From: Piscinibacter sp047602365
Lineage (GTDB): Bacteria; Pseudomonadota; Gammaproteobacteria; Burkholderiales; Burkholderiaceae_C
NCBI GenBank assembly: GCA_047602365.1
Contig: JASGHM010000001.1
Span: 1,922,001 to 1,986,000 of the forward strand
Length of the DNA stretch: 64,000 bases
Reading direction: 5' to 3'
The notes under the pieces were generated by a model, which did no database searches, had not been told where the DNA came from, and saw nothing but the letters and a program-made list of their open reading frames with translations. Below, piece after piece: positions 27,959-36,281 of the stretch (its first letter is position 1; each line of letters starts with the position of its first letter). A program made the translations under genes and the position numbers.

Positions 27959-29447
27959 TCAGCTGCCGCGGCGTGACGCAGTCGACGCCGCGCGGGCGTT
28001 CAGTGCATTCGGGAAGTACAGCGCGGTCAGGCTGGCGGTGTGCACCGGCACGAAGGCCTCGCGCTGTGGCGTGTCGCCGGCAAAGCGCCGCCAGTCGCGC
28101 AGCCAGTGGATGGCGTCGCAGGTCTGCAGCAGGCCCAGCGTCTCGCGGTCGCCGACCAGGATGCCCTGCACGCGCAGGCCGAGCTCCCGGCGTGTGTCCT
28201 CCAGCTGCTGCAGCGTCGCCGGGGTGCAGCCGAACTCGCCGTCGCTGACGATCAGCAGGTCGGCGCTGCGCCACCGTGCCTCGCGCACCCGCTGCACGGC
28301 GCGTTCGATCGGCGCCTGCACGTCGGTGCCGCCGTCGAAGCTCTGGCCGAGCAGGTCCAGCAGCGCATCCAGGCCCTCGTGCGGTCGCTCGGTGGGGCGC
28401 AGGTCGCGCTCGATGACTTCGTCGGGGCCGCCGAAGGCGATCAGCAGGCAGCCGCGCTTCTCGCGCTGCGCGCTGCGCAGTGCCTCCAGCACCACCGCCT
28501 TGGCGATGTTCTCCGGCGCACCGCGCATCGAGCCCGAGGTGTCGACGGCCAGGATGATCGGCCCGCGCTCCAGCCGTTCGGGCCGGGGCGCCGCCTGGTG
28601 GCGAGCGCGTCCGCGCGGGTCGGGCACCGGCTCGATCAGCAGCGCCTCGCTCTGGTAGGTCAGCAGCCGGCTCTCCGCCAGGCGGGCGCGCCACAGCTTG
28701 TGCAGCACCGGGTGGCGCATCTGCACCGCCTCGCTGCCGAGCATGCGTTCGAGGCGGTCGGAATGGCGGATGCCCATCAGCTCGCCGGGTGCGTCGGGCA
28801 GGCGCGTCTCGCGCTCGATCAGCGGTAGCGGCAACTCCTGCAGCGCGGCCTGCGGCGCTTGCGGCAGGCGGCCGCTGCGGATGGTGGTGGGCCCGTCCCA
28901 GTGCGCGGATCAGCTCGACCAGCGGCTGCAGGTGCGCGAGCATCGCGCTCAGGCGCTGCGCCTCTCGCCACTCGCGCGCGTTCAACCGGCCGCGCAGCTC
29001 GTCCCAGCGCAGCGCGCTCAGGTCGCCCAGATCCTGCATCAACGCCAGCGCTTGCTCCCAGCCGCTCTTCTCGACCTGCCAATCGGCGCGGAAGTCGGCG
29101 GCACAGCGCTCGATGGCCTGCTCACGGCTGCAGCGCGGCTGCGCATCGACGATGCGGTCGAGATGCCACAGCATCGTGCGCAGCACCTGCTGCGCGAGCG
29201 CCGGCACGCCGCGGGCGAGCGCGGGCAGGGCCAGCTCGCCGACCGCATCGTGCAGCGGGCCGAGCGCGTCGGCGTCGCCGAAGTTGCAGGCCGGGTCGGG
29301 CAGGGTGCCCTCGTGCAGGGCCGCGAGCCAGCGGTCCAGGTCGGCCAGCCGCTGCGCGCTGTCGCCGCAGGCGGTGACCAGGCCGGGCAGCCACAGCGTA
29401 CGCGGCAGGGCACCCAGGCGGTCGTAGGGTGCGTCGAGCCGGTCCAT
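27959..29447 (-). pseudogene. viaA: ViaA-like VWA domain protein, single-base frameshift
   Basis: Two overlapping frames together encode one CoxE/ViaA-like von Willebrand A protein. The first (29447 to about 28890) reads from MDRLDAPYDRLG to LVELIRALGR. The second continues with RSGRLPQAPQAALQELPLPLIERETRLPDAPGEL, the MIDAS motif DTSGSM, GGTDVQAPI, SDGEFG, and ends at 27959. Removing one G or C from the GGGACGGGCCC run near 28887-28896 joins them, and 1489 bases is 3n+1, leaving 495 residues against about 480 for ViaA. If the base is real the gene is broken; if it is a sequencing error it is intact. It lies 6 bases after the ravA-like gene, as in RavA-ViaA operons. Confidence 0.8.
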
Positions 29448-29453
29448 GCCGCC

Positions 29454-30845
29454 TCAGGCGCCGATCGCGATCGGCTCGGGTTCGGCCTGCGGCAGCGTCT
29501 CGTCCACCGGCAGGGCGGCGAAGCCTGCGCGGGTGTCGGCCAGGCGGGCCAGCAGGCCCTCGAGCAGGGCGATCGTGCGGTCGAGGTTGCCGAGCAGCGT
29601 GGCGGCCAGCGAGGGGGGCAGCCACAGGCGGCCGTCCAGCGCCTGCTGCAGCGCCGCGCGCCGCGCGACCCATGCGGCCCGCGGTTCGCCGGCGCGCTGC
29701 ATCACCTCGTCGACCTGCGCCAGCCGCGCGGCCACGTGCACCGGGCTCCAGCGCCGACGCAAGCGGTCCTCCAGCGCCGACGAGACGATGCGCAGCATGC
29801 CGTTGTCGCCCGCGCCGCCGATCGAGCGTGCCAGCGCGAGCTTGCCGGCGCTGTCGTCGCCGTCGTCGGCCGGCATCGAGAGCTCGATCTCGAGCTGCTG
29901 CTCGAAGGCCTCGACGGCGCGAGTGAGCCACGGGGCATCCTGCGGTGCGGCCTGCGCGACCTCGGCGACGAACCAGTCCTGCAAGGCCGGCACCTGTGCC
30001 GGCTGGGCGGCGACCACGTAGGGCAGCAGCCACAGGTCGAGCAGATCGACCTGCGCACGCCCTTCGGTCAGCGCGGCACTGCGCAACAGGCCGACCAGTT
30101 GCCGCCAGCGGCGGTCCGACACGGCGATGCCCTGCGCCTGCACATGCGAACGAAGCGCAGCCAGCGCCGCGACCGCCTCGCGCGGCAGCGTCACGGCTTC
30201 GCGGGCGGCGATCAGGTCGCGCAGTGTCGGCGCGTCGATCGGCTCGACCGGGGTGTGGGCGGTGGCCTCGGCCGTGTCCAGCGTCAGCAGCGCGCCGAAG
30301 GCCGCGTCGCTGACGCCGCTCACCGGCACGCGCACCAGGAAACGGTCGTGGAAGGCCATCAATGCTTCCTCGGCCGGCACCTCGTTGGTCGCGCCGACCA
30401 CGCTGACCAGCGGCGTGCGCACCCGCGCGCTGCCGTTGTCGAACTCGCGCTCGTTGAGCAGCGTCAGCAGCGCATTGAGGATCGCCGAGTTGGCCTTGAA
30501 CACCTCGTCGAGGAAGGCGATGCTGGCGGTGGGCAGGTAGCCGTCGACCAGGCGCTCGTAGCGGTCGTGCTCGAGCGCCTTCAGCGACAGCGGGCCGAAC
30601 AGCTCCTCCGGTGTCGAGAAGCGCGTCAGCAGCCGCTCGAAGTAGCGAGCGCCGGCGAAGGCGCCGTGCAGGCGCCGGGCCAGTTCGCTCTTCGCGGTGC
30701 CCGGCGGGCCGATCAGCAGCACGTGCTCGCCGGCCAGTGCGGCCAGCAGCGCCAGCCGCACCGCGGTGTCGCGCTCCAGCAACCCGGCTTCGAGCCGGGC
30801 GACCAGCGCGCGCAGCCGCGCGCGGTCGGGACCAACGGCATTCAT
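29454..30845 (-). CDS. ravA: MoxR-family AAA+ ATPase, RavA-like
   Basis: A 463-residue AAA+ ATPase of the MoxR branch. Visible are Walker A GPPGTAKS (46-53), FSTPEELFGPLSLKALE (MoxR-specific), Walker B IAFLDEVFKANSAILNALL, the sensor 1 segment VVGATNEVP and the long C-terminal region with DDGDDSAGKLALARSIGG. MoxR ATPases pair with VWA proteins as chaperones that insert cofactors or remodel respiratory complexes; RavA-ViaA in E. coli acts on respiratory complexes and envelope stress. The partner gene follows after 6 bases, but carries a frameshift as read. No target gene is adjacent. Confidence 0.87.
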   Translation of the reverse strand: MNAVGPDRARLRALVARLEAGLLERDTAVRLALLAALAGEHVLLIGPPGTAKSELARRLHGAFAGARYFERLLTRFSTPEELFGPLSLKALEHDRYERLVDGYLPTASIAFLDEVFKANSAILNALLTLLNEREFDNGSARVRTPLVSVVGATNEVPAEEALMAFHDRFLVRVPVSGVSDAAFGALLTLDTAEATAHTPVEPIDAPTLRDLIAAREAVTLPREAVAALAALRSHVQAQGIAVSDRRWRQLVGLLRSAALTEGRAQVDLLDLWLLPYVVAAQPAQVPALQDWFVAEVAQAAPQDAPWLTRAVEAFEQQLEIELSMPADDGDDSAGKLALARSIGGAGDNGMLRIVSSALEDRLRRRWSPVHVAARLAQVDEVMQRAGEPRAAWVARRAALQQALDGRLWLPPSLAATLLGNLDRTIALLEGLLARLADTRAGFAALPVDETLPQAEPEPIAIGA

Positions 30846-30879
30846 GCCGCCATTCTGGCGCGAATGGCGTGTGCGCAGA

Positions 30880-32856
30880 TCAGCCGTACAGGTAGTTGGG
30901 CAGCCACAGCGTCAGCCCGGGCCAGATGTACATCAGCACCATGCACAGGATGACGATCAGCATGTACGGCATCATGCCGGCGAAGATCTGGTTGAGCGTC
31001 ACGTGTGGTGGTGACACACCCTTCAGATAGAAGGCCGACATCGCCACCGGCGGCGAGAGGAACGCGGCCTGCAGGTTGACGAACACCAGCGTGCCGAACA
31101 GCAGCGGGTCGATCTGGAAGTGCGACAGCAGCGGGATGAAGATCGGCACGAAGATCACGATGATCTCGGTCCACTCCAGCGGCCAGCCGAGGATGAAGAT
31201 GATCGCCTGGGACAGCAGCAGGAACTGCAGCGGGCTCAGGTTCATGCCCATCACCCACTCCTCGATGACCCGCTGGCCACCGAGGATCGCGAACACCGCC
31301 GAGAACAGCGCCGAGCCGACGAACAGCCAGCACACCATCGCGGTGGTCTTGGCAGTCAGGAAGACGGCCTCCTTGATGCGCTGGAAGTTCAGCGTGCGTG
31401 CCTGCCAGGCCATCAGGAACGCGCCTGCCGCGCCGACCGCCGCCGATTCGGTCGCCGTCGTGATGCCGAACAGGATCACGCCGAGCACGACCAGCGTCAG
31501 CACGGCCAGCGGCATCACCGAGCTGATCAGCATGCGCAGGATCTCGAACTGCTCGGCGTCGAAGTGCCAGTAGTACAGCGCCAGCAGCGCCAGCACGATC
31601 GCGCAGGCGAGTGCGAAGCCGGTGTAGAAGCCGCCCGGCACGGTGGTGATGTGCTGGTCGGCGACCACGTCGGTGCCCAGTTGCTGCAGGCCGTCGCTGC
31701 GCTGCGCTGCGGCCGGCGCGGCCGCGCCGGGAGGTTCCTTCAGGCCATCGCCGGCGCCCGGGGGCTCCTTCAGGCCATCCGAACTGCCGGGAGGCTCCTT
31801 CAGCCCACCCGCACCGGGCGGCTCGCTCAACCCGCCGCTGGACTGCGGCGGTTCCTGCAGGCCGCCCGATGCCCCCGGCGGTTCCTGCACAGCGCCGCTG
31901 CGCTCGGCGGGGGCCGACACCGAGGCCGGCGCCGACGCGGCCGGCACGTTGTCCTTCAGCGAATAGATCGTCACGTACCACCACACCGCGCCGAGGCAGG
32001 CCACGGCCAGCAGCACGGGCACCAGCGCGCGGATCAGGTTGGCGAGCAGCGAGCCGAAGCCGATCGACACGTCGGCCGGCGCGCCCTCGCGGGCGCGGCC
32101 TGGCGACAGCAGCGCGCGCAGCAGCGTGACCAGCATGAAGCGGCCCGAGTAGCGCTGGCTCAGCCACGTTGCATACGGGGTCAGCGGCACGGTCTGCTGC
32201 TCGGGCGGCAGCTTGGGCGCGATCTTCGGGTTCAGCAGCGCCCAGCCGAGGATGTAGAACAGGTACAGCAGCGCAAGGAAGAAGCCGGGGAACATCGCCG
32301 CGGCGTACAGCTTGACCACCGACTGGCCGGCCACTGCCGCGTAGACGATGATCATCACCGAGGGCGGGATCAGGATGCCCAGCGTGCCCCCGGCGGTGAT
32401 GACGCCGGCGGCCAGGCGCGTGTCGTAGCCGGCCTTGAGCATCGGCCGCATCGCGATCACGCCCATCAGCACGACCACCGCGCCGACCAGGCCGCTGGCG
32501 ATGCCCCAGAACGTGCAGACGATCAGCGTGGTCACGGCCAGCGAGGCGGGCACGCGGCGGAACGCCAGCTGCACGCTGTGGAACATCTTGTCCACCAGCG
32601 CACCGCGTTCCATGATGTAGCCCATCAGCACGAACAGCGGGATCGACAGCAGCGTCTCGTTGGTCATCGCGCCGAAGGCGCGCTGCACCATCAGGTCGAA
32701 GACCTGGTTGTCGAGCCAGTGCACGGCCGGGTTGTAGAAGGCGATGAAGCCGAAGAACATGCCCAGGCCCATCAGCGTGAACGCGGTCGGGAAGCCGAGC
32801 ATGATCACGACGACGATGAGGCCGAGCATCGTCAGGCCGAGTGCGGGATTGCTCAT
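30880..32856 (-). CDS. TRAP transporter large permease (DctM) with EPPG-repeat insert
   Basis: A 658-residue membrane permease, far longer than the 425-450 residues usual for DctM. The first half (1-250) has TRAP signatures LSIPLFVLMGYIMERG, WGIASGLVGAVVVLMGVIA and GGTLGILIPPSVMIIVYAA. An inserted block (about 255-420) holds one extra membrane helix (ALVPVLLAVACLGAVWWYV), about six Pro-Pro-Gly units of the kind GLKEPPGAGD, and another helix. The second half resumes with LGVILFGITTATESAAVGAAGAFLM, GWPLEWTEIIVIFVPIFIPLL and PPVAMSAFYLKGV. It imports an organic acid or similar solute with the DctP and DctQ partners just upstream. Its start overlaps the dctQ stop (ATGA). Confidence 0.9.
   Translation of the reverse strand: MSNPALGLTMLGLIVVVIMLGFPTAFTLMGLGMFFGFIAFYNPAVHWLDNQVFDLMVQRAFGAMTNETLLSIPLFVLMGYIMERGALVDKMFHSVQLAFRRVPASLAVTTLIVCTFWGIASGLVGAVVVLMGVIAMRPMLKAGYDTRLAAGVITAGGTLGILIPPSVMIIVYAAVAGQSVVKLYAAAMFPGFFLALLYLFYILGWALLNPKIAPKLPPEQQTVPLTPYATWLSQRYSGRFMLVTLLRALLSPGRAREGAPADVSIGFGSLLANLIRALVPVLLAVACLGAVWWYVTIYSLKDNVPAASAPASVSAPAERSGAVQEPPGASGGLQEPPQSSGGLSEPPGAGGLKEPPGSSDGLKEPPGAGDGLKEPPGAAAPAAAQRSDGLQQLGTDVVADQHITTVPGGFYTGFALACAIVLALLALYYWHFDAEQFEILRMLISSVMPLAVLTLVVLGVILFGITTATESAAVGAAGAFLMAWQARTLNFQRIKEAVFLTAKTTAMVCWLFVGSALFSAVFAILGGQRVIEEWVMGMNLSPLQFLLLSQAIIFILGWPLEWTEIIVIFVPIFIPLLSHFQIDPLLFGTLVFVNLQAAFLSPPVAMSAFYLKGVSPPHVTLNQIFAGMMPYMLIVILCMVLMYIWPGLTLWLPNYLYG
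31727..31887 (-). repeat. degenerate tandem repeat encoding EPPG units in DctM
   Basis: About six copies of a 27-30 base unit encode QEPPGASGGL, QEPPQSSGGL, SEPPGAGGL, KEPPGSSDGL, KEPPGAGDGL and KEPPGAAAP. The block is in frame and lies in the middle of the TRAP large permease, between two added membrane helices, so it should form a proline-rich loop outside the membrane. Confidence 0.85.
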
Positions 32857-33515
32857 GACTTCGCTCCGCCGACGCGCTGCTGCGCCGCGGTTTCCTCGAT
32901 GTGTTTGGCGCTCTCGATCGCGGCCTGGCGGGCCTCTTCGTCAACGTACTCGCTGCCGGCGAGCTGCTGCTCGACGACGTCGATCTCCTCGGCGTCCTTC
33001 GAGCGCGGCGTCCACTCGCCGGTCTTCAGGCAGACGATGCAGCGCAGGATCTCGGCCAGGCCCTGCATCAGCAGGATCGCGCCGGCCACCGGGATCATCA
33101 GCTTGAACGGGTAGACCGGCAGCGGCGTGGCGTTGAAGGTCTGCTCGCGCATGCGCAGCGAGTCGTTGAAGTAGTCCCAGCCCGACCAGGTCAGCGCCAC
33201 GATGCCGGGCAGGAAGAAGACGATGTACAGCACCAGGTCCAGCGAGGCCTGCGTGCGCGGCTTGAAGCTGCCGTAGAGGAAGTCGCCGCGCACGTGGCCG
33301 TCGTGGGCCAGCGCGTAGGCGCCGCACAGCATGAACAGCGTGCCGTACATCATGTTGTTGACATCGAAGATCCACGCCGTCGGAGCGTTCAGCGCATAGC
33401 GCTTGAACACCTCGGTGCAGACCACGAGCATCAGCGCGACGATCAGCCACGCGAAGGTCTTGCCGACCCAGGTGCTGATGTTGTCCGCCGTGTGCAGGAT
33501 CGATTGAACGTTCAT
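32853..33515 (-). CDS. TRAP transporter small permease (DctQ)
   Basis: A 220-residue protein with four membrane helices (WVGKTFAWLIVALMLVVCTEVFKRY, MMYGTLFMLCGAYALAHDGHVRGDFLYG, the VLYIVFFLPGIVALTWSGW helix, and FKLMIPVAGAILLMQGLAEILR). The DGHVRGDFLYG segment between helices 2 and 3 is typical of DctQ. A charged C-terminal tail of about 50 residues extends beyond the last helix. It overlaps dctM by 4 bases and follows dctP after a hairpin. No purine-rich ribosome site is seen before the ATG, so translation may be weak relative to dctP. Confidence 0.88.
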   Translation of the reverse strand: MNVQSILHTADNISTWVGKTFAWLIVALMLVVCTEVFKRYALNAPTAWIFDVNNMMYGTLFMLCGAYALAHDGHVRGDFLYGSFKPRTQASLDLVLYIVFFLPGIVALTWSGWDYFNDSLRMREQTFNATPLPVYPFKLMIPVAGAILLMQGLAEILRCIVCLKTGEWTPRSKDAEEIDVVEQQLAGSEYVDEEARQAAIESAKHIEETAAQQRVGGAKS

Positions 33516-33543
33516 CGGAAGGGGCGCAGGGGCGCATGAAACG

Positions 33544-33576
33544 CAACAGCCATCCGGGGGCGCCGGATGGCTGTTG
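33544..33576 (-). promoter_or_regulatory. intercistronic stem-loop between dctP and dctQ
   Basis: A perfect 14-base inverted repeat (CAACAGCCATCCGG and CCGGATGGCTGTTG) with a 5-base GGGCG loop lies between the dctP stop and the dctQ start. It is followed by only three T residues on the minus strand, so it is more likely a partial terminator or 3' mRNA stabiliser that keeps the binding-protein transcript more abundant than the permease transcript. Confidence 0.75.
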
Positions 33577-33593
33577 CCGGGGGCGCGGCCGGA

Positions 33594-34703
33594 TTACTTC
33601 TTGCCGAAGTAGTGGTTGTAGGCCATCTTGAAGTCGACCATGTAGTCGTTCTGCCAGGGGATCACGCGCTGCGCGTAGGCCTTCTGGCTGTCGAGCACCT
33701 TCTTGAAGATCGGGTTCTCGCCGGACTTCTTCGCGATCACCTTGTCCCAGGCCTCGAGCTGGGCGCGCAGGATCGCGTCGGGTGTCTTGTAGAAGTTGAC
33801 GCCGGCCTTCTTCATCTCGGCGTAGTCCTTCGAGTTGCGCTCGATGGCCTTCCAGCTCATGTCGGCGCTGGAGGCCTCGACGGCGACGTCGATCGCCTTC
33901 TTCAGCTCGGCCGGCAGGCCGTTGTACTTCGGGCCGTTGAAGAGGATCTCGAACTGCTCGCCGGACTGGTGGAAGCTTTGCAGCATGCAGTTCTTCGCCA
34001 CGTCGGGGAAGCCGAGCACACGGTCGGAGCTGGCGTTGTTGAACTCGGCGGCGTCGATCAGGCCACGGTCCAGCGCCGGCACGATCTCACCACCGGGCAG
34101 CGGGTTGACCGCAGCGCCGAGTTCGGTGAACACGTCGACCGCCAGGCCGACGGTGCGGTACTTCAGGCCCTTCAGGTCCTCGACACGCGCGATCGGCTTC
34201 TTGAACCAGCCCAGCGGCTGCGTCGGCATCGGGCCGTACAGGAACGACTTGACGTCGAGGTTGAGCGTCTTGTAGATCTCGACCAGCAGCGCCTCGCCAC
34301 CACCGTAGTAGTGCCAGGCCAGCACCATGTTCGGGTCCATGCCGAACGCCGGGCCGGAGCCCCACAGCGCCAGCGCCGAGTTCTTGCCGTAGTGGTAGGC
34401 GACCACGCCGTGGCCGCCGTCGAGCGTGCCCTTGGCCACCGCCTCGAGCAGCTGGAAGGCCGGCACCACCGAGCCCGCCGGCAGCACCTCGATCTTCAGG
34501 CGGTTGCCCGCCATGTCGTTGACCTTCTTGGCGAAGTCGTTGGCGTACTCGTGGAAGATGTCCTTGGCCGGCCAGGTGCTCTGGAAGCGCAGCGCGACGG
34601 TCTGTGCGTTGGACACCATCGGCGCGGCCATCGCGCCGGCGGCGACGGTGCCCGTGGCCGCGGTCTTCAGAAAGCGGCGACGCTGGGCGGGGGATTTGCT
34701 CAT
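33594..34703 (-). CDS. TRAP transporter solute-binding protein (DctP family)
   Basis: A 369-residue periplasmic binding protein with a twin-arginine-like signal (QRRRFLKTAATGTVAAGAMA). DctP/TAXI-type landmarks are VALRFQSTWPAKDIFHEYANDFAKKVNDM, LKIEVLPAGSVVPAFQLLEAV, GWFKKPIARVEDLKGLKYRT (with the Arg that clamps carboxylates) and EFNNASSDRVLGFPDV. The WYPA-less, FQSTWPAKD start resembles the mannitol/chloroaromatic-acid subgroup (FcbT1-like), suggesting an organic acid ligand. It is the first gene of the dctP-dctQ-dctM operon and has a GGAGA site in front of the ATG at 34703. Confidence 0.9.
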   Translation of the reverse strand: MSKSPAQRRRFLKTAATGTVAAGAMAAPMVSNAQTVALRFQSTWPAKDIFHEYANDFAKKVNDMAGNRLKIEVLPAGSVVPAFQLLEAVAKGTLDGGHGVVAYHYGKNSALALWGSGPAFGMDPNMVLAWHYYGGGEALLVEIYKTLNLDVKSFLYGPMPTQPLGWFKKPIARVEDLKGLKYRTVGLAVDVFTELGAAVNPLPGGEIVPALDRGLIDAAEFNNASSDRVLGFPDVAKNCMLQSFHQSGEQFEILFNGPKYNGLPAELKKAIDVAVEASSADMSWKAIERNSKDYAEMKKAGVNFYKTPDAILRAQLEAWDKVIAKKSGENPIFKKVLDSQKAYAQRVIPWQNDYMVDFKMAYNHYFGKK

Positions 34704-35014
34704 CAGGAATCTCCGTTGGGGTGTCGTTTCGACGGTGTGGGTACTGCGCGCATCACCCGCTTCGGGCACGCACACGGACCCCCTAATTTCTTCGCGCCGG
34801 ACCGCCGCGGGCAAGTGGGTAAAACCCTCCGACATCCTGTCGCGGCGCAGCATCGGCGCTGCACCTGCCAGCGACGCACCCGATTGCTGCGGTGCAGTCG
34901 ATTCAGTTTCGACCTCAACGCAAAGATGGTCGGCGCGACCGACGCGACGGCACGCTCATGGTGCGCGGGTCGAATCGTCATACAGTCCGTCGTCCCGCTG
35001 CACTCGACGACACG
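34704..35014. other. 311-base intergenic region between dctP and the KDPGal aldolase gene
   Basis: The divergent promoters of the TRAP operon and the aldolase gene must be here. I see small dyads, GTCGA-TTCAGTT-TCGAC and GTCGG-CGCGA-CCGAC, about 60-110 bases before the aldolase start, that could bind a regulator. No convincing -10/-35 pair and no small gene are visible. Confidence 0.4.
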
Positions 35015-35635
35015 ATGAGCACGTCCCTGCCCCCCGGTCCACCGCTGGTGGCCATTCTTCGCGGCCTCGAAGTCGAGCGGGCCGTTGCCGTCGCGACGAC
35101 GCTGTTCGAGGCGGGCTTCCGCATCGTCGAGGTGCCGTTGAACCGGCCCGGTGCGCTGCAGGGCATCGCGGCGATCGCAGCGATGGCACCGGCCGATGCA
35201 CTGGTCGGCGGCGGCACGATGCTGACGCCGGCCGACGTCGACGCGGTGCAGGCCGCCGGCGGCCGCCTGATGGTGTCGCCGAACTTCGACGCGGCGGTGA
35301 TCGCACGCGCGCGCTCGCTCGGCCAGTTCGTCGCGCCCGGCGTGGCGACGCCGACCGAAGCCTTCGCGGCGCTGGCCGCCGGTGCGAACGTGCTCAAGCT
35401 GTTCCCCGCCGAGGTGATCGGCACCGCGGGTCTGAAGGCGATGGCCTCGGTGCTGCCGGCCGGCACCGGGCTGTGGCCGGTCGGCGGCATCACGCCGCAG
35501 AGCCTGGCCGGCTGGGTGAAGGCCGGCGCGAGCGGCTTCGGCATCGGCAGCCAGCTGTTCAAGCCGGGCATGGCGATCGCCGAGATCGGCGCGGTCGCGC
35601 GCGAGTTCGTCGCCGCCTGGCAGGCGACGCGCTGA
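35015..35635 (+). CDS. dgoA: 2-dehydro-3-deoxy-6-phosphogalactonate aldolase
   Basis: A 206-residue class I aldolase of the KDPG/KHG family, closest in motif to DgoA: FRIVEVPLNRPGAL (catalytic Glu), VGGGTMLTPADVDAV, MVSPNFD, APGVATPTEAF and NVLKLFPAE (Schiff-base Lys). It splits 2-keto-3-deoxy-6-phosphogalactonate into pyruvate and glyceraldehyde 3-phosphate in the DeLey-Doudoroff galactose pathway. The start is placed at the ATG at 35015, in front of STSLPPGPPLVAILRGL, because upstream residues show no similarity to the family. The paired kinase (dgoK) and dehydratase are not in the window. Confidence 0.85.
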   Translation: MSTSLPPGPPLVAILRGLEVERAVAVATTLFEAGFRIVEVPLNRPGALQGIAAIAAMAPADALVGGGTMLTPADVDAVQAAGGRLMVSPNFDAAVIARARSLGQFVAPGVATPTEAFAALAAGANVLKLFPAEVIGTAGLKAMASVLPAGTGLWPVGGITPQSLAGWVKAGASGFGIGSQLFKPGMAIAEIGAVAREFVAAWQATR

Positions 35636-36223
35636 TCAGCGGTCGGCGATCGCCTCGACCTGCACCAGCAGGCGCACCCGGTTGCCGACCAGCGGCAGGC
35701 CGAAGTCCATGCCGAAGTCGCTGCGCTGAAGTTCGGCCTCGAAGTCGCCGCCGCACCAGGGGCGGTTCAGCTGCGGGTGCGTGGCGCAGGAGAAGCGCTG
35801 CACGCGCAGCGCCAGCGGCCGGCTGATGCCGCGCAGCGTGATCTCGCCGCGCACCTCCTTCAGCCGCTCGGCGTCGAAGACAAAACGATCGGCGACGAAG
35901 AAGGCTTCGGGCTGGGCCTCGCTGTCGAGCAGGTCGCTCTGGCGCAGGCGGCTGTCGAGCACGGCCAGCCCGGTGCTGACGAGCTTCGTCGGCACGCGCA
36001 GCGACACGCTGCCCTGGCGCGCGGCCGCATCCAGCGTCGCGTAGCCCTCCAGCGGTCCGAAGCGGCCGCGCAGCGTCGAGGTGCCGAAATGCATCACCTC
36101 GAAGTGCACGAAGCTGTGCACCGGGTCGAAGCGGTAGCCGAGCGGCTCGGCCGCCACCGGGCCCGTCGCGAGGGCGGCGATCACGGCGACGGCGAGAACT
36201 GTTCGACGCTTCATCGATGCCAT
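35636..36223 (-). CDS. YceI family protein (copy 1)
   Basis: A 195-residue exported lipocalin-like protein: signal peptide, then GYRFDPVHSFVHFEVMHFGTSTLRGRFGPLEGYATLD, the YceI signature for a polyisoprenoid-binding beta-barrel, and FGLPLVGNRVRLLVQVEAI at the end. Two cysteines (FSC and PWCGG) in the late part match copy 2. A 31-base stretch (36058-36088) is identical to one in copy 2 and encodes the HFGTSTLRGRF core. Three in-frame ATGs (36232, 36223, 36214) precede the signal peptide; 36223 has a GGCGAG at the best distance. Convergent with the aldolase gene, whose stop abuts its own. Confidence 0.85.
   Translation of the reverse strand: MASMKRRTVLAVAVIAALATGPVAAEPLGYRFDPVHSFVHFEVMHFGTSTLRGRFGPLEGYATLDAAARQGSVSLRVPTKLVSTGLAVLDSRLRQSDLLDSEAQPEAFFVADRFVFDAERLKEVRGEITLRGISRPLALRVQRFSCATHPQLNRPWCGGDFEAELQRSDFGMDFGLPLVGNRVRLLVQVEAIADR
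36058..36088 (-). repeat. 31-base direct repeat, copy in yceI 1
   Basis: Identical to 38510-38540 inside the second yceI gene. It encodes HFGTSTLRGRF and marks the two genes as paralogues. Confidence 0.8.
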
Positions 36224-36281
36224 TGTGGTCATCTCGCCGTGTCGGCGATGTGAGAATTCGCGACCGGTAGCGCAGCGCACG

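Noticed and set aside
31120..33114. A 664-codon plus-strand frame opposite the TRAP permeases
   Set aside because: Composition is dominated by Gln, Arg and His; the real permease genes with intact motifs are on the other strand.
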